Notes under the pieces: model-generated | Told to the model about the DNA's origin: nothing | Database searches by the model: none | The model's input: only the letters and a program-made list of their open reading frames with translations | Position numbers and translations under genes: made by a program | In this document: positions 1 to 6,969 of the stretch, in pieces | Layout of the letters: each line of letters starts with the position of its first letter | Position numbering within the stretch: position 1 is the stretch's first letter | NCBI RefSeq assembly: GCF_013141775.1 | Contig: NZ_WHOB01000043.1 | Coordinates: forward strand, 1 to 64,000 | Length of the DNA: 64,000 nt | From: Paenibacillus phytohabitans | Lineage (GTDB): Bacteria > Bacillota > Bacilli > Paenibacillales > Paenibacillaceae | Direction of reading: 5' to 3'

Positions 1-94
1 CTTGTTAATTATTGCGTAAGTTCAGCGTACATATTTATCCTCCGTGAGCCAAACAATGAGAACAATTGTTGAATCACGAAGGAGGTGTTCCATT

Positions 95-1042
95 TTGGAG
101 AAAAGCAATCACAGCGTAAAGCACATCATTCTCTATCCTTTGGCCGCCGTAGTTGTTCTGATGACCACGCTGATTCCGTCAGCCCCTCAGTCCGTATCTG
201 CCGCATCGCAACCTGGCGGGCACTCTGCCCATAACCTTGAAGCTGCAGTCTCCACGCTCCGTCCGGTAACTGATACGCATGCAGACAGCAGCGGAAACAG
301 CGGTTCAGTTGACCGGCAAGCGGAGAATAAGAAGTTGCCCAACCGGGTCGCCATCATTGTTGATGATTTCGGCAATAACATGCGGGGCACGGAGGAGATG
401 TTCAAGCTGCCGGTCAAGATTACTGTTGCGGTGATGCCATTCCTGCCCTCGAGCGAGCAGGATGCACGCCGTGCACATGAGCTCGGCTTCGATGTACTGG
501 TACATCTGCCGATGGAGCCGCGCCAGGGCAAGCCGGAATGGCTTGGACCAGGAGCGGTGCTGACCAGGATGAGCGATGCAGAAGTCCGCCAGCGGGTGGA
601 GGCAGCGCTTGAGAATGTACCTTATGCGATCGGCATTAACAACCATATGGGCTCCAAGGTGACCGGTGACGAGCGGGTGATGGGTATTGTGCTCGCGGTC
701 TGCAAGGAGCGCGGCCTTTTCTTCGTAGACAGCCATACCAATTATCGTTCCGTTGCCGGGAGAATGGCCCGGGAGATTGGACTCCCGCCAGTGGAGAACC
801 ACATTTTCCTGGACGACGTGCATTCTGCCGGCCATGTGGCTAAGCAGATGAAGCTGGTCCAGGAGCGGGCCCTGAGCCAGAGATACTGCGTGACGATTGG
901 CCATGTCGGCATTCAAGGCAAAGAAACCGCAGCGGGCATCCGCAGCGGCATTGCCGGAATGAAGGACAGCGTTGAGTTTATCGGAATCTCCGAGCTTGTC
1001 CGGGAAGAGTGGAAATGGAATTCGCAGGTCACACTTCCATAA
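95..1042 (+). CDS. Divergent polysaccharide deacetylase family protein (YibQ/DUF610-like), exported
   Basis: Predicted exported protein of about 315 residues. The TTG at 95 is preferred over an upstream in-frame GTG at 44 because AAGGAGGTG (79-87) lies just before it. A hydrophobic N-terminal segment (HIILYPLAAVVVLMTTLIP) acts as signal or anchor. The catalytic-type domain follows: AIIVDDFGNN, then a TVAVMPF strand, VLVHLPMEP, GINNHMGS with its conserved metal-type histidine, FFVDSHT, and a late YCVTIGHVG. This order is typical of the divergent polysaccharide deacetylase (DUF610/YibQ) family of NodB-fold proteins. The substrate is unknown; a role on cell-wall or surface glycan is inferred from the fold. 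The gene ends 14 bp inside the convergent amidase gene. Confidence 0.8.
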   Translation: MEKSNHSVKHIILYPLAAVVVLMTTLIPSAPQSVSAASQPGGHSAHNLEAAVSTLRPVTDTHADSSGNSGSVDRQAENKKLPNRVAIIVDDFGNNMRGTEEMFKLPVKITVAVMPFLPSSEQDARRAHELGFDVLVHLPMEPRQGKPEWLGPGAVLTRMSDAEVRQRVEAALENVPYAIGINNHMGSKVTGDERVMGIVLAVCKERGLFFVDSHTNYRSVAGRMAREIGLPPVENHIFLDDVHSAGHVAKQMKLVQERALSQRYCVTIGHVGIQGKETAAGIRSGIAGMKDSVEFIGISELVREEWKWNSQVTLP

Positions 1043-1826
1043 GGTACGCGGCAATTCCATTGGCAACCGCCTCGGCAATCTCTTCCTGACCCTTCGGGGT
1101 GCACAGCTTCTCGCGATCCGCCGGACTGCTTACAAATCCCGCCTCGACGATAACCGTTGTGGCGGTTATTTTGTTGAGCAGGTAGAAGGGTTTGCCTTGT
1201 CTGGGGTCGTTCTTCATTCCATACAGCCCGTTCAGCTGATCCTGAATTAATCTGGCCAGCAGGAAGCTGCGCCCTTCCTGGCGGTACAAGACAAGCGGAC
1301 CATGCTTGGAGGGTGACTTTGCCCAATTGATATGAATGCTGACCACGACATTCGCCGGCAGCGTTTCGGCCAGTTCCTTGCGCTGGGCCAGATCACGCAG
1401 GTGCCGGGATTTACTACGCAGCCAGAGATTCTCATCGCTCGGCGCATAATCGCCGGTCCGGTTCAATATGGCATCGAAGCCGTCACTGCGCAGCAGGAGA
1501 AACAGCCGGCGTGAGATCGCCAGAGTAATATCCTTCTCCAGGATGGTGCCGTGTGAGGTTCCGCCGTCAATCCCTCCGTGTCCGGCATCAATCAGAATGA
1601 TCCGCTGGTCATGACCGAGCATATGCTGGCGGTCTGACGGGTTGTCGGTGAAGTGGTTTACTCCCGGTGTGGCGGCCAGGATGGTCCCTGCATGTCCAGC
1701 TGTCAGCAGAGTCAGCACCGCTATCGAAGCCAGTATCCTCCGCAGCCCTCGCCCTAGCCGGAAATGTTGCCCAGGACGGCTGGCCCCTCCTGTATGATCT
1801 TCTTGTAAATGTTCCGAAATTCTCAA
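1029..1826 (-). CDS. cwlD: N-acetylmuramoyl-L-alanine amidase, Amidase_3 type, CwlD-like
   Basis: Zinc amidase that cuts the muramic acid-L-alanine bond of peptidoglycan. CwlD-type enzymes help make muramic-delta-lactam in spore cortex. TTG at 1826 is chosen because GGGAGG sits 8 bases upstream; a longer frame to 1901 has no such site. A signal segment (about residues 30-50, ILASIAVLTLLTAG) precedes the Amidase_3 domain. Zinc ligands are readable as H83 (DAGHGG), E97 (ILEKD) and H165 (SIHIN), and E228 (VIVEAGF) is the catalytic glutamate. At 265 residues it is close to the usual CwlD length and has no extra wall-binding repeats. The CwlD name is by length and architecture; a vegetative autolysin is the alternative. 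Confidence 0.78.
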   Translation of the reverse strand: MRISEHLQEDHTGGASRPGQHFRLGRGLRRILASIAVLTLLTAGHAGTILAATPGVNHFTDNPSDRQHMLGHDQRIILIDAGHGGIDGGTSHGTILEKDITLAISRRLFLLLRSDGFDAILNRTGDYAPSDENLWLRSKSRHLRDLAQRKELAETLPANVVVSIHINWAKSPSKHGPLVLYRQEGRSFLLARLIQDQLNGLYGMKNDPRQGKPFYLLNKITATTVIVEAGFVSSPADREKLCTPKGQEEIAEAVANGIAAYLMEV

Positions 1827-2021
1827 GTGAATAACCTCCCTGCCGGAATCATCCTCAGTATCTTTGGTGGAATCTCTGTTAGATTGTGCCTTAACAGCCA
1901 AACCTATACGAAGGTTAGCGGTTCCGGTTTAGAGAGCGGGGATTTGGAGCACACTAAAGTCATGGAGAAAAGGCAGGGCGGCAGGCGGCGACCCGCCAGC
2001 GCCTGCAGGGGAGGGATAGTA

Positions 2022-2210
2022 ATGGCATCCAGCGGAGATGATCTGGTGAAATACATTACGGAGAAAGTAGTCATATATATGGAGGACCCGCGCGCCGTAC
2101 ATGCACGGCGGAAGGCAGAGAAGCAGCCCTGGGCCGAGAAATGGTTCGGCACGCTGCCGCTCGCCTGGTCGGTCTGGCGCAGCAAATGGAGCCGCAAGGA
2201 TCGGGAGTAG
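2022..2210 (+). CDS. yqzE: YqzE family small protein
   Basis: A 62-residue protein starting at ATG 2022, which follows GGGGAGGG by a normal distance; longer upstream frames lack a better site. The sequence contains YITEKVVIYMEDP near the start and WAEKWFGTLPLAWSVW near the end, the pattern of the YqzE family in Bacillales. In Bacillus the family member lies beside competence pilin genes, but its function is unknown and no com genes are seen here. The C-terminal half is hydrophobic with flanking basic residues, so membrane association is possible. A strong hairpin follows 38 bp after the stop. Confidence 0.75.
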   Translation: MASSGDDLVKYITEKVVIYMEDPRAVHARRKAEKQPWAEKWFGTLPLAWSVWRSKWSRKDRE

Positions 2211-2247
2211 CCAGCCTAGCAGCGCCGCAGCTCCCCCGAATTCCGAA

Positions 2248-2293
2248 ACAGCCTTCCCTTAAAGCCGCTTGACACGGCTGAAGGGAAGGCTGT
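2248..2293. terminator. Hairpin between convergent genes, probable bidirectional terminator
   Basis: Perfect 13-bp arms ACAGCCTTCCCTT (2248-2260) and AAGGGAAGGCTGT (2281-2293), with an inner AGCCG/CGGCT stem. It lies between yqzE (+) and the secreted-protein gene (-). T-tracts are short on both sides, so Rho-independent strength is uncertain. Confidence 0.6.
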
Positions 2294-2339
2294 TTGGCAT
2301 GTTCAGCTGTATATAGGATTATCGCTGAAACCTTCAGTA

Positions 2340-3404
2340 TTAATGCGGCGCCGCGCCGAGCGTCGTTCCTCCTGATAGCGGCAGCGGCGGCTTGTGGAAG
2401 GTTCCGTACTTCTGGAGGGCCGTGAGCGGGAGGTACCGCTTCGCCCCTGGACCGGCAGCGGCGTATATAACTGCCGGTTCAGCACCCGCCTTACCGGCAG
2501 AGGCCGGAAGCCAGCTCTGGCAGCCTGTAATCATGAACGGAGCACCCAAGGCATCATTGCGTCCTGTCGACTGGAAGGCAAGGCTGCCGCGGCTTTTAAG
2601 CAAAGTATTTAAACTGCCTTCGCTGATAGTCTTCAGCTCAGGAGCAGTCAGCCACAGTAAATCTGCATACGGGTCATCCTGCCCGCCGCTGAGCAGAGCG
2701 GGCAGAGGAGTGCGGACTTGTTGTCCAGACCCGGTGTAGACAACCAGGGCATTAGCATCAAGCTGGCCGTCCAGGATACGGTTTGCCTGGCTAAGGCTCC
2801 AAGGCAGTACCTGCAGTACTGAGGCATTGAGATACAGCGTCTTGTCCGCAAGCGTGAGCTTCCAGACCGGCAGCAGCGGAGCGTACAGCGCCGATAGTTC
2901 TATTTTACCGGAATAAGAGGAGGTAATCAGTCCTTCCTGCACCAGATACTGGCGCAGATCACTCATACTATAAGGGAGACCATAGGTACCGGCTCCGTAT
3001 TCACTCAGCAGATATTTGCCCCCGTCCGCAGCAGATATAATGAGGTATCCGATCCGCTGCTCCCCGTTCATCACATTGACCAGCCAGCTGCGTGTGCCCG
3101 GCCCGAGTGGATAGACCTCAGTTCCGGCATTCTTCCATTCCTTAAACGGAGCATCCGCCGACAATTGGCTAATTGTGAGACGGGTGAAATCCTGCAAGGT
3201 TTCAGATGCGGGCGCCTGTGTCATCACAAGTCCGGGCAGCAGCTCCTGCAGGACGGCTTGTGTGACAGTGGCCCGGCTGCCTATTGACGCGAGCGCCGGA
3301 GGCGGGGAGGCGCTCGCGGCGAACAGAGTCAGCCCGAGAGTCAGACAGAGGAGCAGGCGGGTACGCCGCCCTAGCGGCCCCTTCTGCTTCGCTTTGATTT
3401 TCAT
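2340..3404 (-). CDS. Secreted protein of unknown function
   Basis: About 354 residues starting at ATG 3404, preceded by AGGAAAGGTG. The first 43 residues form a clear signal peptide: basic K/R-rich start, LLLCLTLGLTLFAASA core, and a PPPALASIG cleavage area. The mature part alternates short beta-type segments with small-residue loops (LLPGLVMTQAP, RSWLVNVMNGEQRIGYLIISAADGGKYLLSEYG) and ends in a Pro/Gly-rich tail. I do not recognise the family and see no catalytic motif. It is convergent with yqzE and downstream of yqhG on the same strand, separated by 194 bp that contain a strong GC hairpin (about 3448-3473) without a T-tract. Confidence 0.6.
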   Translation of the reverse strand: MKIKAKQKGPLGRRTRLLLCLTLGLTLFAASASPPPALASIGSRATVTQAVLQELLPGLVMTQAPASETLQDFTRLTISQLSADAPFKEWKNAGTEVYPLGPGTRSWLVNVMNGEQRIGYLIISAADGGKYLLSEYGAGTYGLPYSMSDLRQYLVQEGLITSSYSGKIELSALYAPLLPVWKLTLADKTLYLNASVLQVLPWSLSQANRILDGQLDANALVVYTGSGQQVRTPLPALLSGGQDDPYADLLWLTAPELKTISEGSLNTLLKSRGSLAFQSTGRNDALGAPFMITGCQSWLPASAGKAGAEPAVIYAAAGPGAKRYLPLTALQKYGTFHKPPLPLSGGTTLGAAPH

Positions 3405-3597
3405 GTTATCGTTCACCTTTCCTGTTCCAAAGGTTAATCGCAAGAATTACCGGGTCCGGCAAACCGGAGCCCGGCAGGTTCTGCTTCATACTTTTAATTG
3501 TAGGGGACAAGCCTTGAAAAGGCTGTTGCTTACTGTCGCGGCAGCCTGCAGGAATTCCGCTGTTTTTTTGTTTGCTTTTAGCGAGCCGGGTCGCATT

Positions 3598-4674
3598 CTA
3601 TGTGCTGCGCAGGTGAAACAGCCCGTACGTTACGGCAGAAACTGCAATCTGCGGCTCATACTGCCAGGTGGTCTCTTTGCGGCGGCGGTTGTATTGCTCC
3701 TCTATGCCGAGGCGTTTCTCCTCATCCTGCTCCTTCAGCAGCTCCTCATAATAGATATCCACGATGCTCAGCTCCAGCCGCAGGCGTTCGCGGGCTTCCT
3801 CGGCCCAGGTGTAATCCAGCAGAGCCAGCTTCGAGGTCAGATATCCCTCCAGCCTGTCGGCTCCGGCAGTAACGGACAGCTCGGAAGGCTGGATGTGGAT
3901 ATTCTCCGGCAGCCTTGGCGTAAGCTCCCGCGAAGCCAGCCGGGCCTCGAAGTCCGGAACAATCAGCCCGGAGGTCAGTGACACCGCGATGAAATGCATC
4001 TCTTCACGCTTAAGATCACAGGTCATCTCCACCTTATAGCAGACGGCAAGCCAAGGCTCGTAGGCGGCCGAGAACAGCGTGGTCCGCTGCCGGAGTCCCG
4101 GGTCCTCGAACAGCTGCAGGCATTTGCCCTCATCCCGTGCCGCTGACCAGATCTGCCGCAGGCGCTTGCTGCCGTAGGTCACATCCTCGCGGCGGATCAT
4201 GCCCGGCCCGATGCGCGGCAGCTGCGGGACGATGCCGAAGTACCTGGCGAGGATGCTGTCCTCCGGATCAGCGGAGACCCCGGGCGGCACCACGCCTCCG
4301 GGTGCAGCTGCCGGTGCGGCGCCAGGCTCCGCGCCTGCCTCAGCATCCGCGGCACCCGCCGTGCCGATGCCGCCCGGCAGAGGCCCTGCCGCCGGGCGGA
4401 CCGCCCCGCCGCGCGGCAGGGCTGCAGGCGCAGCTGCCTGCGCGGCCAGTTCATCGTACTTCTCCGGATCGAAGACGAAGCTGAAGGACAGGGTCTCCGG
4501 ATCTACGCCGGTGCGCTCCACGAATCCCCAGTAATAAGGGCGGTCCGTCAGCATCCGGTCCGCGCGCGGCGAGAGCTTCACCGTCACATGCAGCGGAGAG
4601 GATTCGAGAATCGTACATTCTGTCGCTTCCAGGTAATCCATGACCTGCTTGCGTACTTCAACAGGGGTTAGCAT
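3598..4674 (-). CDS. yqhG: YqhG family protein
   Basis: A 358-residue protein with the N-terminal LTPVEVRKQVMDYLEATECTI pattern and the YYWGFVERTG segment typical of the YqhG family, which sits next to the SNF2-type helicase YqhH in Bacillales. Its ATG overlaps the yqhH stop by one base (TAATG), so the pair is translationally coupled. Residues of about 78-145 are an Ala/Pro/Gly-rich low-complexity insert, longer than expected for the family and very GC-rich. The biochemical role is unknown; conserved pairing suggests it works with YqhH. Confidence 0.82.
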   Translation of the reverse strand: MLTPVEVRKQVMDYLEATECTILESSPLHVTVKLSPRADRMLTDRPYYWGFVERTGVDPETLSFSFVFDPEKYDELAAQAAAPAALPRGGAVRPAAGPLPGGIGTAGAADAEAGAEPGAAPAAAPGGVVPPGVSADPEDSILARYFGIVPQLPRIGPGMIRREDVTYGSKRLRQIWSAARDEGKCLQLFEDPGLRQRTTLFSAAYEPWLAVCYKVEMTCDLKREEMHFIAVSLTSGLIVPDFEARLASRELTPRLPENIHIQPSELSVTAGADRLEGYLTSKLALLDYTWAEEARERLRLELSIVDIYYEELLKEQDEEKRLGIEEQYNRRRKETTWQYEPQIAVSAVTYGLFHLRST

Positions 4675-6419
4675 TAAGGAGCCACCTCGCTTTCATCCAG
4701 ATTGGCATGGGTCAGCTCGCTGATCGTGTCACCGATCTGATCCAGCTCGCTGCGCAGCTCCTCGTCGCTGCGGGCCTCGAGGACGATTTTATATAAGCTT
4801 TTCTCAAGCGACTCCTTCTTCTCGAAGCGTTCCAGGATGACATCCAGCCCGCCGATAACCATCTCGAACATATTGATTTTTTCATGCAGCAGGTGAAGAA
4901 TATGCTCCTCGATCGTGCCTTCGGTAGAGAGATTGTAGATGACTACATCGTTCTCCTGGCCAAGCCGGTGTACCCGGCCGATCCGCTGCTCTACCCGCAT
5001 GGGGTTCCAGGGGAGGTCGAAGTTGATCATATGGTGGCAGAACTGCAGATTGATCCCTTCGCCGCCTGCTTCCGTAGCAATCATTACCTGGGCGCGCCCG
5101 CGGAAGAGGTCCATCATCCAGTCTTTTTTGCCGCGGTTCATCCCGCCGGAGTATGTGACACACTGCAGTCCATGCTCACGGAAATATTGCAGCAGATATT
5201 CCTGGGTCGCCCGGTATTCGGTGAAGACGATGACCTTCTCGTTCATTTGGCGGATCAGCTCCATCGTCTTCTCCGCTTTGGTATTCGTCTTAACGGTACG
5301 GATCGTCTGGAGCAGACCCATCATCCGCTCGCGTTTCGGTGAATCCGCCGGAAGCTTCTTGATCAGATTCACAAGCGTGACGAACACCGCATCCCGGCTG
5401 CTGCATACCTCGCGCTGGAGCGTAACCAGGGAGAGCATGCTGCTGAGATTGCCGCCCGCTTCCTGATATTGGTCTTTGACAAAGGCGGTGACACCGTCAT
5501 ATAATTCTTTCTCCTCTAAAGAGAGGGTAAGCGGGATATTACGCACTTTGCGCTTCGTGAAGTTCACGGGACCCTCGCCGCGGCGGTTGCGGATCATCAC
5601 CTTGGAGAGCTCGCCTCTCAGCTGGACTTCGTTCTTCGGCTGGCGTTTATCGACCACGAAATTGGTGGCAAAATCCCCCTGATTCCCGAGCTGTCCCGGC
5701 TTCAGTAATGTGATCAGATTGAATAGCTCGCCGAGATCATTCTGCACGGGAGTGGCGGTGAGCAGCAGGCAGTACTTCTTGCGCAGCTGTTGTACGAACA
5801 GATAGTTCGTTGATTTCTTATTCTTCAGCTTATGGGCCTCGTCGATAATCAGCATGTCGAATTCCTGGCTTAGCAGCAGCTCCTTGTGCGGATCACGCTT
5901 CGCCGTATCCATGGAGGCGACAACAATGTCGTTGCCCCAGGAGTAAGCTTTCTTCTGTGCCACAGCTGAAATACCGAATTTACTGTTCAGCTCGCGCACC
6001 CACTGCAGGACAAGAGACGCAGGAACAAGGATCAGAACTTTACTTACGAGCCCGCGCACCAGATATTCCTTGAGGATCAGTCCGGCTTCTATCGTCTTGC
6101 CTAGCCCTACTTCGTCTGCCAGAATGGCCCGACCTGACATTTCAAACAGCACCTTATGGGCGGTATCCAGCTGGTGGGGGAGCGGGGATAACCCGGACAG
6201 ATGCTTCAGACACTGCAGCTCATCGAAGCTCGTAACGAGGCCCGATTGCTCTCCTTGTATGGCCAGCCGGGATAATCTCCAGTCTCCCCAGGGTCCGCCT
6301 TTATCAAGCTTCGACTCCAGGTCCTGCAGCCAGTTACGCTCAAAGGACAGAGGAACAGGCAGCAGCGGGGCAGGCGTACTTCCCCCTTGCGGCAAGGAAT
6401 TGCGGAATAATTGCGTCAT
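4674..6419 (-). CDS. yqhH: SNF2-family DEAD/DEAH-box helicase (YqhH-like)
   Basis: A 581-residue Snf2/RapA-type ATPase. The helicase core shows ADEVGLGKTIEAG (motif I, K108), IIDEAHKLKN (motif II, D193-H196), LLTATPVQN (motif III), and in the second lobe TEAGGEGINLQ and QRIGRVHRLGQ (motifs V and VI). RapA-like proteins remodel nucleic-acid complexes such as stalled RNA polymerase; the specific job of YqhH is not established. The ATG follows GGAGGAGG with normal spacing and overlaps yqhG downstream. The upstream region to 6733 contains no convincing gene on either strand. Confidence 0.88.
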   Translation of the reverse strand: MTQLFRNSLPQGGSTPAPLLPVPLSFERNWLQDLESKLDKGGPWGDWRLSRLAIQGEQSGLVTSFDELQCLKHLSGLSPLPHQLDTAHKVLFEMSGRAILADEVGLGKTIEAGLILKEYLVRGLVSKVLILVPASLVLQWVRELNSKFGISAVAQKKAYSWGNDIVVASMDTAKRDPHKELLLSQEFDMLIIDEAHKLKNKKSTNYLFVQQLRKKYCLLLTATPVQNDLGELFNLITLLKPGQLGNQGDFATNFVVDKRQPKNEVQLRGELSKVMIRNRRGEGPVNFTKRKVRNIPLTLSLEEKELYDGVTAFVKDQYQEAGGNLSSMLSLVTLQREVCSSRDAVFVTLVNLIKKLPADSPKRERMMGLLQTIRTVKTNTKAEKTMELIRQMNEKVIVFTEYRATQEYLLQYFREHGLQCVTYSGGMNRGKKDWMMDLFRGRAQVMIATEAGGEGINLQFCHHMINFDLPWNPMRVEQRIGRVHRLGQENDVVIYNLSTEGTIEEHILHLLHEKINMFEMVIGGLDVILERFEKKESLEKSLYKIVLEARSDEELRSELDQIGDTISELTHANLDESEVAP

Positions 6420-6733
6420 GTTGCAGCCTCCTCCGGCGCGGTTTCATATCGAAATGCGTAGCAGTAGTATGCGCGTAAAAGAGAGATTTCATAACCTGCT
6501 ATCCTCCGGCTGCTGCCGTGGAGTAATCTTGCGGAGCCTTGCGGCGGTACTGCTGCTGATGCTGCGGCGGCTTCGGCGGATCTTGAATATCCGTGGCGGA
6601 ATCTGTCTTCCGGGCCCGGAAGCTTATCAATCTGGAACCTGTAAAAAAGCGAGAAAGAGGGAGAAAATCCACTATCTTTTACCGTTTTTCCGAAATTCCC
6701 GCCATGGGCCGCTTTTTTGGAAAAAGAACTCTG
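6420..6733. other. Intergenic region between yqhH and the nrdJ promoter
   Basis: No gene is supported. Open frames cross this stretch in both directions, but neither has family-like sequence nor a convincing ribosome site. It must hold the promoter of the yqhH-yqhG pair, but I cannot place it. Confidence 0.4.
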
Positions 6734-6782
6734 ATACAATATGTGGTATAGTTGAAAAGCTGATGTATACAATATATTGTTA
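6734..6782. promoter_or_regulatory. Tandem NrdR-box-like operator upstream of nrdJ
   Basis: Two 16-bp sites resemble the NrdR box (consensus near ACACWATATATWGTGT): ATACAATATGTGGTAT at 6734-6749 and ATACAATATATTGTTA at 6767-6782. They are spaced 33 bp centre to centre, about three helical turns, as NrdR box pairs usually are. TTGAAA at 6752 and the AT-rich second box could also form the nrdJ promoter. NrdR is a zinc/ATP-cone repressor of ribonucleotide reductase genes; repression of nrdJ is inferred. Confidence 0.55.
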
Positions 6783-6842
6783 CAAAAGCTTGAAAATTTG
6801 ATTATTCGCGGGTTTTTGCGGTTATTTGTTATTGACAAGAGG

Positions 6843-6921
6843 AACTTCCGCTGTACATGCAGGCTGCGGCTACCCTGCCGCCGGAAGTTGTTGTTGTGGG
6901 TTACAAAAAGTCTAAGCCCAC
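6843..6921 (+). other. Structured nrdJ leader (two stem-loops)
   Basis: AACTTCCG (6843-6850) pairs with CGGAAGTT (6882-6889) around an inner GCAGG/CCTGC stem; a second stem GTGGG (6896-6900)/CCCAC (6917-6921) follows. The nrdJ start is about 50 bp downstream. No T-run follows, so it is not a simple terminator, and I see no B12-box, so I do not call a cobalamin riboswitch. Confidence 0.4.
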
Positions 6922-6969
6922 ACCAAGGAACGGAAGTATTACCTATCAATCATCCGGGAGGTTTTTCTA

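Noticed and set aside
3448..3473. GC hairpin upstream of the secreted-protein gene as terminator
   Set aside because: Strong stem but no T-run on either strand; left uncalled.
6416..6949. Open frames on both strands between yqhH and nrdJ
   Set aside because: They overlap the NrdR-like sites and leader hairpins, and show no protein-like composition or credible start.
6790..6969. Cobalamin riboswitch before nrdJ
   Set aside because: The leader is structured but too short and lacks a recognisable B12-box.
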